Source: Planctomycetota bacterium (lineage in GTDB: Bacteria > Planctomycetota > Phycisphaerae > Sedimentisphaerales > Anaerobacaceae). Taken from it: 64,000 nt of DNA. The translations under genes and the position numbers were made by a program. The notes beneath the pieces are model-generated. The model saw nothing but the letters and a program-made list of their open reading frames with translations. It was not told where the DNA came from and made no database searches. This document shows positions 25,286 through 36,125 of this stretch, piece after piece; the first letter of the stretch is position 1; each line of letters begins with the position of its first letter. The DNA lies in assembly GCA_019456145.1 (NCBI GenBank), contig VRUL01000012.1, positions 88,101 to 152,100 of the forward strand. The letters run 5' to 3'.

Positions 25286-26123
25286 TATCATTACCGTCGA
25301 TGTCGAGGATTGGTATCATTCTTCGCTGGATCTTTTTAAGGACAGTCCCGTCCAGCATGGCGCAAAGCCCGAGCCGAGCGTTGTGGATAACACCATCCAA
25401 ACTCTGGATTTGCTTTCAGAAACCGACAACAGAGCGACTTTTTTTGTTTTAGCAACTGTAGCAGAACATTATCCCGATATTGTAAAAGAAATACTCAACA
25501 AGGGACATGAAGTTGCTACCCATGGGTATTGCCACAAATTAATTTATAATATGAGGCCGGAGGAATTCGAAGATGACCTCAAAATTTCACTGGAACATTT
25601 GAATAGAGCCGGATGTGACCACATTCTGGGCTACAGGGCGCCTTACTGGTCGATTACCAAACGTTCTTTATGGGCGCTGGGGATTTTAAGAAAACTCGGG
25701 TTTAAGTATGATTCGAGTATTTTCCCCATAAGACGTGGTTTGTATGGCATTCCAAATGCGCCGACTCATCCCCACAAAGTTTCAGAAGGCCTGTGGGAAT
25801 TTCCTCCCGCAACCATCAGATTTCTAGGAATAAATTTGCCGATTGCCGGTGGTGGATACTTGCGCCTTATGCCGTACAAACTTATATCCCGGGCCATCAG
25901 CAAGTCAATCTCAAAGTACGTTCGGGTTTTCTATTTTCATCCTTATGAATTGGATCCGACGGACGTTCATCTGAAACATAAAGTCAAGTCCGTTGGCACC
26001 GTCGCCTACTGGCTCCAGCAAAAGCTCGGACGCGGGTCCAATCCTGACAAGCTCAAAAGACTCTTGTCCGAGTTTAAATTCACATCCATTAAAGAAACAC
26101 TCTCAAGTTTAGAGACACATTAA
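25269..26123 (+). CDS. Polysaccharide deacetylase, DUF3473/XrtA-associated type (second copy)
   Basis: The protein has 284 residues, with the same layout as 9831-10715. 'ITVDVEDWYHSS' (D11, D14) opens the NodB domain, 'RATFFVLATVAEHYPD' follows, then 'HEVATHGYCHKL' (H85 and H89, metal pair), 'GYRAPYWSI' (R123), and the DUF3473-like end 'IAGGGYLRLMPYKLI' with 'FYFHPYELDP'. It should deacetylate the polysaccharide or a lipid-linked precursor. The two copies differ enough to be old paralogues rather than a recent duplication. The start lies inside the dead GNAT frame, so its own ribosome binding site is poor. The formyltransferase gene follows after 14 bases. Confidence 0.88.
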   Translation: MPETTNIITVDVEDWYHSSLDLFKDSPVQHGAKPEPSVVDNTIQTLDLLSETDNRATFFVLATVAEHYPDIVKEILNKGHEVATHGYCHKLIYNMRPEEFEDDLKISLEHLNRAGCDHILGYRAPYWSITKRSLWALGILRKLGFKYDSSIFPIRRGLYGIPNAPTHPHKVSEGLWEFPPATIRFLGINLPIAGGGYLRLMPYKLISRAISKSISKYVRVFYFHPYELDPTDVHLKHKVKSVGTVAYWLQQKLGRGSNPDKLKRLLSEFKFTSIKETLSSLETH

Positions 26124-26137
26124 CCAGGCCAGTTTGA

Positions 26138-26914
26138 ATGCGGATTCTAATCATAACCGAAGAAGACGAGTTTTACCTGCCCTTCTCCATAGACCATCTC
26201 CTTAAGAACTCCGGCGACGAAATACTGGAGGTAGTTTGCACAAGGAATCCGCTTTTGCCTGGTAAGCTTAAGGCGGCCCGCAAATTTTATACTGCTTTTG
26301 GACTTGGCCCAATATTATCTCAGGGATTTAGAGTGGCCGGCGCAAAAATCCTGGACGCCTTGCCCTGGCTTAATTTCACCTGCCGATATTACTCTGTAAA
26401 ACGTGTCTGCGAAGCATATAACATACCAAATTCCTACGCCGAGAATATCAACGCAGCCGATTTTATCCAACACTGCCAGGAGTTGGACATTGATCTGATC
26501 GCTTCCGTTTCGCCTACTCAAATATTCAAGGAGAACCTAATAAGTCTGCCTAAGCATGGGTGTATTAATGTACATACTGCTAAGCTGCCGAAATACCGTG
26601 GTCTATATCCTGCCTATTGGGCAATGGCAAGCGGAGAGAAAACTGTTGGCATTAGTATACACTACATCGAAAAGGGGATTGACACCGGCAAAATTATCTT
26701 ACAGGACGAAGTTGAAATACCGCCACATACTACATTGGACTATGTGTTAAAGACAACTAAATTAAAAGGCGCTGAGCTTCTAATCAAGGCGATTAAACAA
26801 ATAGCAAAAGGTACCACACAAGCTTTCTACGCAGAGGGTGAGGGCACTTACTTTTCATTTCCAACGCTGGAATCCTACAAAAAGTTTAAAAAGCACGGTT
26901 ATAAATTATGGTGA
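26138..26914 (+). CDS. Formyltransferase family protein, probably sugar N-formyltransferase
   Basis: The protein has 258 residues. The formyltransferase core (PF00551) is clear: 'GCINVHTAKLPKYRGLYPAY' has the catalytic Asn and His (N144, H146), and 'HYIEKGIDTGKIILQ' has the catalytic Asp (D182). The N-terminal 100 residues are longer and more divergent than in methionyl-tRNA formyltransferase, and the OB-fold C-terminal domain that binds tRNA is absent. That, with the polysaccharide context, favours N-formylation of an amino sugar on a nucleotide carrier, using N10-formyltetrahydrofolate. A deacetylase directly upstream could in principle expose an amine, but at which stage is unknown. Confidence 0.82.
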   Translation: MRILIITEEDEFYLPFSIDHLLKNSGDEILEVVCTRNPLLPGKLKAARKFYTAFGLGPILSQGFRVAGAKILDALPWLNFTCRYYSVKRVCEAYNIPNSYAENINAADFIQHCQELDIDLIASVSPTQIFKENLISLPKHGCINVHTAKLPKYRGLYPAYWAMASGEKTVGISIHYIEKGIDTGKIILQDEVEIPPHTTLDYVLKTTKLKGAELLIKAIKQIAKGTTQAFYAEGEGTYFSFPTLESYKKFKKHGYKLW

Positions 26915-26966
26915 TTTTATCTTCCCAAGCTGTTCTTACTTCGCAAGGTAAATTGGTTCATCATTT

Positions 26967-27587
26967 ATGAAAGAATTCTGGAAACGCATGTTTGATATTT
27001 GTATTTCGATATTAGCAATAATGGTGCTTTTGCCGGTTTTTGCTGTAATTATTATTGCGATAAGGGTCAGCAGTAAAGGCCCGTCTGTTTTCAAACAGGA
27101 GCGGGCGGGCAAGGACGGTAAGCCATTTACTTTTTATAAATTCCGCACAATGAGAGCCGACGTTGACCCATATGGAGCAAGTCCAAAGTCCGGTGATGAC
27201 CTGCGACTAACCAGGACAGGAAAGTTTCTGAGGGAATATTCACTCGATGAGCTGCCGCAATTGTTTAACATATTGAAAGGGAATATGAGTACTGTCGGCC
27301 CGAGACCGTTGTATGTTTCGCAGATTGCGGAGTGGAACGACCGGCAAAAGAAGCGGCTGCTTGTTAAGCCGGGGCTAACAGGATTGGCGCAAATATCAGG
27401 GCGGGGAGAATTGACACGTGAGGAAAAACTTGAGTTCGATGTCAAATATGTGGAAACGGCAAGCTTCTGGACGGATATAAAAATAATTCTGGCGACCTTT
27501 ATCCATGTGTTTCGTCGAAAAAGTATCTATGAAAAAAGATACTCGCAAACCGAATATACCCGTGGGGAAAACTCTGATAGTGAATAA
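26967..27587 (+). CDS. Initiating sugar transferase (PglC/WcaJ-type phosphoglycosyltransferase)
   Basis: The protein has 206 residues. One N-terminal hydrophobic segment ('ICISILAIMVLLPVFAVII') is followed by the cytoplasmic catalytic domain: 'FKQERAGKDGKPFTFYKFRT', then 'LREYSLDELPQLFNIL' and 'GNMSTVGPRPLY'. These are the bacterial sugar transferase (PF02397) blocks; the Asp-Glu pair in 'SLDELPQ' forms the phosphosugar intermediate. The short length, without the long WcaJ N-terminal membrane domain, is of the PglC type. It starts the glycan by moving a phospho-sugar onto undecaprenyl phosphate. It is the last gene of the biosynthetic cluster, and its end overlaps the next gene's likely GTG start by eight bases. 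Confidence 0.92.
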   Translation: MKEFWKRMFDICISILAIMVLLPVFAVIIIAIRVSSKGPSVFKQERAGKDGKPFTFYKFRTMRADVDPYGASPKSGDDLRLTRTGKFLREYSLDELPQLFNILKGNMSTVGPRPLYVSQIAEWNDRQKKRLLVKPGLTGLAQISGRGELTREEKLEFDVKYVETASFWTDIKIILATFIHVFRRKSIYEKRYSQTEYTRGENSDSE

Positions 27588-28809
27588 ATATCTCATTACA
27601 TCGTTACTGTCGTTACTCGCGCTGCTCCTGTTGGATTCAGCAGTTTTGGCTTTAGAGCCGGATGAAATACTAATCATAGCCAACGGAAACCGCAGCGAGT
27701 CTCTTGCAATTGCTCAATACTATTGCGCCAAACGAGGCGTTCCTGCAGAAAATATTCTGACTCTACGATTAGGGACCAAGCTTAACTATACAATCTCAAG
27801 GGCCAACTATGAAAAACAGATGGCCGAGCCGATTCGCGAGAGATTATTAAGTCTTGGATCCAGCGGGCACATCAAGTGCCTTTTGACAACATATGGTGTA
27901 CCCGTAAAGGTCGGAGGGCGAGGGCCCTTGGAAGGCCAGGTGGACAAACTAAAACAATTAAGAGGATTAGTTGAGCAAGAAAAACATGAGCTTGAACAGT
28001 TAAAGAAGAACGGCTCGGCCAAGCAGAAAGGAAATGCGAATCGAAAACTTGCGCTGTTACAATCCAAAATTAATAGCATCCTCGGCAAAGAGACAGGAGC
28101 CTCGGTAGATAGTGAATTATCGATGGTGTTATTCGGCAATTATGAGCTATACCGGTGGCGGCCGAATATACTGAAGAACAACCTTGTGGATTTTAGTTTT
28201 AATTCACTTATGGTTTGCCGCCTTGACGGGCCCCAGATACTGATAGCCAAAGGGCTTGTCAATAAGGCGATAATAGCAGAGAAAACGGGCTTAACGGGTA
28301 TTGCCTACATCGATTCGCGTGGTATCGCAGAAGACAGAAAGCGTTATTCATTTGGTTATTATGATCAATCGCTGCGAGACCTCGCGGCGTTTACAAGATT
28401 GCGAACCAAATTGACCGTTAGAGAGGAACGAACAGAAAAACTCTTCGCAGCCGGCGCCTGTCCCCGGACGGCGATCTATTGCGGCTGGTACAGTTTGAAA
28501 AAATATATCGACGCCTTCGATTTTGTCGACGGTGCGATAGGTTATCATATATCCAGTTGGGAGGCGGTTAACCTTCGCGACCCGAACAGCAGCCAATGGT
28601 GTCCGGCCATGCTCAAGGATGGGATAACGGCAACGTTAGGGGCGGTGGCTGAGCCGTATCTTCATTCATTTCCGGAACCAAAAGCATTTTTTATGGAGCT
28701 ATACAACGGCCGATGTCTGGTTGAGGCATATTACCGCACAAAGCCATTTAATTCTTGGCAACTGGTTTTGATAGGTGATCCGTTGTATCGACCTTTCAAA
28801 AAGCCTTAA
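27580..28809 (+). CDS. TIGR03790 family exported protein
   Basis: The frame is open from 27505, but a GTG at 27580 overlaps the preceding stop and gives a clean signal peptide ('VNKYLITSLLSLLALLLLDS' and then AVLALEP). An ATG at 27529 would bury it behind a charged tail. The mature part starts 'EPDEILIIANGNRSESLAIA' and contains 'KCLLTTYGVPVKVGG', 'IDSRG' and 'VGAV..EPYLHSFPEP'-like segments that I associate with TIGR03790, a family of unknown function seen in planctomycetes and some other phyla. A Lys/Glu-rich coiled coil of about 50 residues is inserted near residues 125-175. It ends 'LVLIGDPLYRPF', another family signature. It may act in the envelope alongside the glycan cluster. Confidence 0.75.
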   Translation: MNKYLITSLLSLLALLLLDSAVLALEPDEILIIANGNRSESLAIAQYYCAKRGVPAENILTLRLGTKLNYTISRANYEKQMAEPIRERLLSLGSSGHIKCLLTTYGVPVKVGGRGPLEGQVDKLKQLRGLVEQEKHELEQLKKNGSAKQKGNANRKLALLQSKINSILGKETGASVDSELSMVLFGNYELYRWRPNILKNNLVDFSFNSLMVCRLDGPQILIAKGLVNKAIIAEKTGLTGIAYIDSRGIAEDRKRYSFGYYDQSLRDLAAFTRLRTKLTVREERTEKLFAAGACPRTAIYCGWYSLKKYIDAFDFVDGAIGYHISSWEAVNLRDPNSSQWCPAMLKDGITATLGAVAEPYLHSFPEPKAFFMELYNGRCLVEAYYRTKPFNSWQLVLIGDPLYRPFKKP

Positions 28810-28834
28810 CTGCTGCGGGGTGACAATTTTCCAG

Positions 28835-29581
28835 TTATGCGTCGGCGGAAACCCGGGTTCGTCGGAAGCGAAATAAACCGACGATGTAAACTGTAATAAT
28901 GACCGCTGCGATTCCTACAGCAGCAATGATTACATCCTGCAATCTGAAATCTCTGCCGGATATTATAGAAAATAATTTTACTGCTACCAGGAAACCTGTT
29001 GGCAGGGCTGATACCGCTATCAGCCATTTGATTTTCTGGGTTTTTAGGGGTAGAGAAAGACGGACATTTTGAATCCACAGAACAGCAAAAAAACCATAAG
29101 CAAATAGAAAAAATGTCACGTTAATCGCCGGCGGCAGCAGGTCCGCCAGACTTGTCCGCGTCAAATTTGTCAGAGCAAAGATAGTAATACCCGTTACCAC
29201 AAGGAATGCGGGCCAAAATGTAAGAAATGAGAACAGAATTAAACCTGTCGTCACACCTGCCAGGTCTGCGAAAAAATCCATAATATCACAACTGCGTCCG
29301 ACCACAACGCCCTGAAGCAACTCGTCAATACCCCCATAACAAACCGTCACTAAAAGCACCCACCAGGCGGCGGCCCTGCGCCAGTTTACTTTCCTGTCCG
29401 GACCGACTGCAAACCACAGCAGAAAAACCAATATCAGATAGGCAATAAAGTGGAGGTTCTTATCGGAGACACCGGCTTTGCGAACCATTTGCGGAATGGG
29501 TATGTGCGTAAGGACAAAAAGTGTGAGCCAATAAAACAGCAATGAGACTATAATTAGCTTTTGTCGGCTTGATTTAACCAT
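28835..29581 (-). CDS. VanZ-like membrane protein with extended C-terminus
   Basis: The protein has 248 residues. The first 120 carry the VanZ-like pattern: a helix ending 'THIPIPQM', then 'SDKNLHFIAYLILVFLLWF', 'GGIDELLQ' and 'RSCDIMDFFADLAGV'. The conserved Asp-Lys-x-x-His, Asp-Glu and Asp-x-x-x-Asn/Asp positions are typical. The remaining 125 residues add about four more helices that I do not recognise. VanZ itself gives low-level teicoplanin resistance, but members of the wider family are common in exopolysaccharide and exosortase loci. The gene is alone on its strand and converges with the TIGR03790 gene, 25 bases apart. Confidence 0.78.
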   Translation of the reverse strand: MVKSSRQKLIIVSLLFYWLTLFVLTHIPIPQMVRKAGVSDKNLHFIAYLILVFLLWFAVGPDRKVNWRRAAAWWVLLVTVCYGGIDELLQGVVVGRSCDIMDFFADLAGVTTGLILFSFLTFWPAFLVVTGITIFALTNLTRTSLADLLPPAINVTFFLFAYGFFAVLWIQNVRLSLPLKTQKIKWLIAVSALPTGFLVAVKLFSIISGRDFRLQDVIIAAVGIAAVIITVYIVGLFRFRRTRVSADA

Positions 29582-29655
29582 TGAGAACGCCTAAACATAT
29601 AAAACTAATAGAAATTGCCCAAAGAATAATATCCCAATTCCTTTAAGGCTGTGCT

Positions 29656-29683
29656 TTGATTTTACCAGAGATTTGTTTATGAT
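29656..29683 (+). promoter_or_regulatory. Promoter-like sequence before the LAB_N protein
   Basis: TTGATT (29656-29661) and TATGAT (29678-29683) are separated by 16 bases, each five of six to consensus or nearly so. The downstream ATG at 29728 leaves a leader of about 38 bases. The gene on the other side of this spacer diverges. Confidence 0.4.
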
Positions 29684-29727
29684 GTAACAGGTAGTTTGCC
29701 AAATGAATGAAAAACTGGAGAAAAACT

Positions 29728-30075
29728 ATGTTCGATTCAATAATTGAGTTTTTCAAAAGCGCGATAACGGAACAGATAGTGGAAGATCCCATCTGGGCGA
29801 CGACAGCCTTTGTCGGTCAGATGGTATTCGGCGGGCGGTTTATCCTTCAATGGATAGTCAGCGAATATAAAAAAAGGTCCCATGTGCCGACGGCTTTTTG
29901 GTATATGTCACTGGTAGGAAGTCTGATTCTACTGAGCTATTCTATTCATATGAAAAATCCCGTTTTTATGCTTGGTTTTTCGCTGAACACGCTAATATAT
30001 TTACGGAATCTTCATTTGATTTATAAGCACGCCAGGAAAAGCGTGGTAACAGTTATCGAAAAAGGTGAGGACTGA
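29728..30075 (+). CDS. Lipid A disaccharide synthase N-terminal domain (LAB_N) protein
   Basis: The ATG at 29728 follows a GGAG by seven bases and yields 115 residues; the frame itself is open from 29707. Three hydrophobic helices are present, with 'FVGQMVFGGRFILQWIVSE' and 'RSHVPTAFWYMSLVGSLILL', which are the hallmark blocks of the LAB_N family (PF07578). In some bacteria this domain is fused to LpxB; here, as in many planctomycetes, it stands alone and lacks any glycosyltransferase part. Stand-alone members resemble small transporter-like or undecaprenyl-sugar-handling proteins. Whether it handles lipid A or another lipid-linked sugar cannot be told. Confidence 0.88.
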   Translation: MFDSIIEFFKSAITEQIVEDPIWATTAFVGQMVFGGRFILQWIVSEYKKRSHVPTAFWYMSLVGSLILLSYSIHMKNPVFMLGFSLNTLIYLRNLHLIYKHARKSVVTVIEKGED

Positions 30076-30219
30076 AGCAGTAATTGATTCCGACAGGTTG
30101 CACGGAATGAGTATTTAGTTTAATTTTTTTGAGAAAGGTTTTCTGTTGTTTATTCTGACTGTATTAAGATGGGCTATTTGCCGCTTGGTACCTCAAACAT
30201 TTATCCGGAGGACTTAACA

Positions 30220-31431
30220 ATGAAGCGTTTTATGATTCTTACAATAATTTTATGTGGTTTTACGGTTTTTTGCCCGGGTCAGCGTAGGTCCCGTGTTTCG
30301 CAGCTCAAAGTAATTCAACTTTCTGCGCCGAGCTTAAAGGGACGAGTCAGTTTCGAGGAGGCGCTGGCCAAGCGCCGAAGCGTTCGTCAGTTTTCCGGCC
30401 AACAGCTTAAGCTGGCCCAGATTGGTCAACTGGCCTGGGCAGGCCAGGGTATAACAGAGCCTGTAAGAGGCCTCCGAACGGCACCATCAGCAGGGGCGAC
30501 TTATCCGATAAAGCTATATTTTGCCACGCAAAACGGGCTGTTTGTTTACAATCCAGAGGAACACAGCCTGGAACAGACCTCAAACCTTGATTTGCGCGGC
30601 AGACTGGCTGCGACTAACGCATCGTGCAATATTCTTATCGCAGGGTCTGAAAGGGGTCTTGCGGTCAAATATCGCGGCGAAGCAAATACATATATGCTAT
30701 TGGAAGCCGGGCACATCGCTCAGAGTATCCAACTGCAGGCTGTCTGCTTAGGGCTGGCGTCCGTACCAATCGCTGGTTTCGATGCGAGGGGGGTCAGAAG
30801 GACTTGCAAACTATCGAGGGGAACCGAACCACTTCTGATAATTTCCGTTGGTTATCCGGCTGTTCCGACAACAACAGAAGAAGACAAAGAAGAAACCGAT
30901 AAGACGGAGGCCCCCAAGACAAAAAAAGCTGTGTTGATTGTCGGCAGGGAGAATTTTCGCGATGAGGAACTTTTTGAAACAAGGCGTGTCCTTACCGAGG
31001 CGGGAGTGAAGACGGTTGTAGCCAGTACAAAGATCGGCGCTGTAAGGGGTATGCTCGGACGCGTAGCCGAGGCAACAATTCTTGTGAACGATATTGCCGT
31101 GGATGATTACGATGCGGTAATCTTTGTAGGCGGTGCAGGTGCAACGGAATATTTCCACAGCCGGGTTGCGTGGAATATTGCCCGCGATGCAGTACAAAAG
31201 AAAAAAGTTCTTGGTGCAATATGTATCGCACCAGCGGTCCTGGCCAATGCGGGTTTGCTCAAGGGCATTCGAGCCACGAGTTTCCTTTCCGAACGAAATA
31301 GACTCCAAAGGGCCGGTGCTCTATATACGGGCATTCCTGTCGAACGAGACGGGCTTATTATAACCGGCAGCGGCCCAATGGCTTCGGTCCAATTTGGCAA
31401 AGCTATTGCGGATGCTCTGGCGGGCAAATAA
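30220..31431 (+). CDS. Exported SagB-type nitroreductase fused to a DJ-1/PfpI domain
   Basis: The ATG at 30220 has GGAGG nine bases upstream and a hydrophobic signal ('FMILTIILCGFTVFCPG'). The product has 403 residues. Residues of about 40-215 are a SagB/ThcOx-type FMN oxidoreductase: 'AKRRSVRQFSGQQLKLAQIG', 'RTAPSAGATYPIKLYFA', and 'EAGHIAQSIQLQAVCLGLAS'. A Thr/Glu/Lys-rich linker leads to a DJ-1/PfpI domain (residues about 240-403), with 'ENFRDEELF', 'DAVIFVGGAGATEYF' and the nucleophile elbow 'VLGAICIAPAVLANAG'. Each domain is well known, but I do not know this fusion behind a signal peptide. FMN would have to be supplied outside the cytoplasm, or the signal may act as an anchor. Confidence 0.82.
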   Translation: MKRFMILTIILCGFTVFCPGQRRSRVSQLKVIQLSAPSLKGRVSFEEALAKRRSVRQFSGQQLKLAQIGQLAWAGQGITEPVRGLRTAPSAGATYPIKLYFATQNGLFVYNPEEHSLEQTSNLDLRGRLAATNASCNILIAGSERGLAVKYRGEANTYMLLEAGHIAQSIQLQAVCLGLASVPIAGFDARGVRRTCKLSRGTEPLLIISVGYPAVPTTTEEDKEETDKTEAPKTKKAVLIVGRENFRDEELFETRRVLTEAGVKTVVASTKIGAVRGMLGRVAEATILVNDIAVDDYDAVIFVGGAGATEYFHSRVAWNIARDAVQKKKVLGAICIAPAVLANAGLLKGIRATSFLSERNRLQRAGALYTGIPVERDGLIITGSGPMASVQFGKAIADALAGK

Positions 31432-31603
31432 TAACGGCAAGCAATAAATACTACCGACAGTGTATCCGGGGACCTTGTTTTGCAGATTCCAAACGGCTTT
31501 TTTTGCGTTGGCAGTCCCGGCCAAAAGCCCACGAAATCCGAGCATCATATAGCTATCCGAAGATAATCTTATGCCGGGAACAGATTCGTATGGAAAATTC
31601 CAC

Positions 31604-31631
31604 TTGACAATACTTCCATTGTCCGGATAAT
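31604..31631 (+). promoter_or_regulatory. Strong sigma-70-like promoter ahead of the ThuA gene
   Basis: TTGACA at 31604-31609 and GATAAT at 31626-31631 are 16 bases apart, six of six and five of six to consensus. The ThuA gene starts at 31730, which leaves a leader of about 90 bases. The rest of the spacer from 31432 holds a small CCAAACG/CGTTGG inverted repeat and no gene. Confidence 0.6.
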
Positions 31632-31729
31632 AGCTGAAGCGTATATCAGGACTTCATATATTAGTCCTGCCGAGATGAAGGATGAAGAAAAGAGCCAACC
31701 TATGCAAAGATTTGGAGGTCAATAATACC

Positions 31730-32674
31730 ATGATTAGAAAAACGAACTCACCTAATGTATTTAATAATCCTAACAAAAGTGGACAGGCGATGGATCGCCG
31801 CGATATGCTCCGGGCGACCGGTGCCGCAGTACTGGCAGCATCGGCCTTTCCGCTGCACTGGGTATCCGCGGCCGAAAAGAAAAAACAGAAGGTCCTCTAC
31901 TTTTCCCGCTCAGCCGGCTATGAACACGACGTGGTCAAACTTAAGGATGGCAAGCCCAGCATCTCCGACAGAATCCTGACCGAACTTGGCAAACGCCACG
32001 GCTTCGAAGTGGTCTGCACCAAAGACGGCCGCGTCTTCGACGGTGACCTCGATCAGTACGATGCCATCGCCTTCTATACCAGCGGTGTCCTCACCAAGCC
32101 CAACAAAGCGAAAACCCCGCCAATGTCGGCCGAAGGTAAGAAGAAGCTTCTGAGCGCCATTGCCGCAGGGAAAGGTTTCGTCGGCTTTCACGCAGCCACC
32201 GACTCATTCCATTCAAAGGGCCCCAGAAACCAGAACCAGACCGAAGTCGATCCCTACATCGCCATGCTTGGCGGTGAGTTTATCGTGCACGGCGCCCAGC
32301 AGGAAGCCATAATACGCGCCGCCTCGCCTAAGTTTCCCGGTGTAAAGCAATTCGGAAAGGTTCAAAAGATAAAAGAAGAATGGTACGCCTTTAAGAACTT
32401 CGCCAAGGACCTGCACGTGATTCTCATTGAAGATAATGAAGGGATGAAAGGTGACTGCTACCAGCGTCCGCCATTCCCCGCCACCTGGGCCCGCACGCAC
32501 GGTAAAGGGAGGGTATTCTATACCTCATTCGGCCACCGCGACGACATCTGGACCAATCCCAGCGTCCAGAGCATCATCGCCGGGGGTCTGGCATGGGCCA
32601 TGGGCAACGTCAAAGTCGACGTAACACCCAATATCAATAAAGCCACTCCCAGGGCCAGCCAGTTGAAATACTGA
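31730..32674 (+). CDS. ThuA domain protein with Tat-like signal
   Basis: The ATG at 31730 has GGAGG eleven bases upstream; the frame opens at 31682, but that start lacks a binding site. The protein has 314 residues. 'MDRRDMLRATGAAVLAASAF' near residue 21 is a twin-arginine-like export signal. The ThuA fold (class I glutamine amidotransferase-like) follows with 'VLYFSRSAGYEHD', 'YDAIAFYTSGVLT', 'GKGFVGFHAATDSFHS', 'MLGGEFIVHG', 'WARTHGKGRVFYTSFGHRDD'. Such proteins are very common in planctomycetes. Some are linked to sugar or trehalose utilisation, and related proteins convert 3-keto-sugars. It leads a + strand group with a beta-galactosidase, so a role in glycan breakdown is likely. Confidence 0.87.
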   Translation: MIRKTNSPNVFNNPNKSGQAMDRRDMLRATGAAVLAASAFPLHWVSAAEKKKQKVLYFSRSAGYEHDVVKLKDGKPSISDRILTELGKRHGFEVVCTKDGRVFDGDLDQYDAIAFYTSGVLTKPNKAKTPPMSAEGKKKLLSAIAAGKGFVGFHAATDSFHSKGPRNQNQTEVDPYIAMLGGEFIVHGAQQEAIIRAASPKFPGVKQFGKVQKIKEEWYAFKNFAKDLHVILIEDNEGMKGDCYQRPPFPATWARTHGKGRVFYTSFGHRDDIWTNPSVQSIIAGGLAWAMGNVKVDVTPNINKATPRASQLKY

Positions 32675-32819
32675 CACAGCCTCGGGATGAAAAATGAAAT
32701 ATTCGGACAGTACGGGTTTGGCAACGCTCCTCCCGCTGTTTTGTTCTGCGCCGGGCTAATCCCAAAAGTTCTTGTAAGGACCTTTACTTTAAGATAAATT
32801 TGGCGCATCAAGCGAATGA

Positions 32820-36080
<3,261 letters not shown>

Positions 36081-36089
36081 ACGGAGTCC

Positions 36090-36117
36090 TTGAATTTCCA
36101 GGAAATAAGAGTATAAT
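36090..36117 (+). promoter_or_regulatory. Promoter abutting the HzsA-like gene start
   Basis: TTGAAT (36090-36095), a 16-base spacer and a perfect TATAAT (36112-36117) precede the ATG at 36126 by only eight bases. Transcription would start within a few bases of the ATG, so the message would have almost no leader. No ribosome binding site lies between. Confidence 0.6.
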
Positions 36118-36125
36118 ACGCTACT

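Noticed and set aside
31492..31516. Rho-independent terminator after the nitroreductase-DJ-1 gene
   Set aside because: The T-run lies in the loop between CCAAACG and CGTTGG rather than after the stem, so it would not terminate in the usual way.
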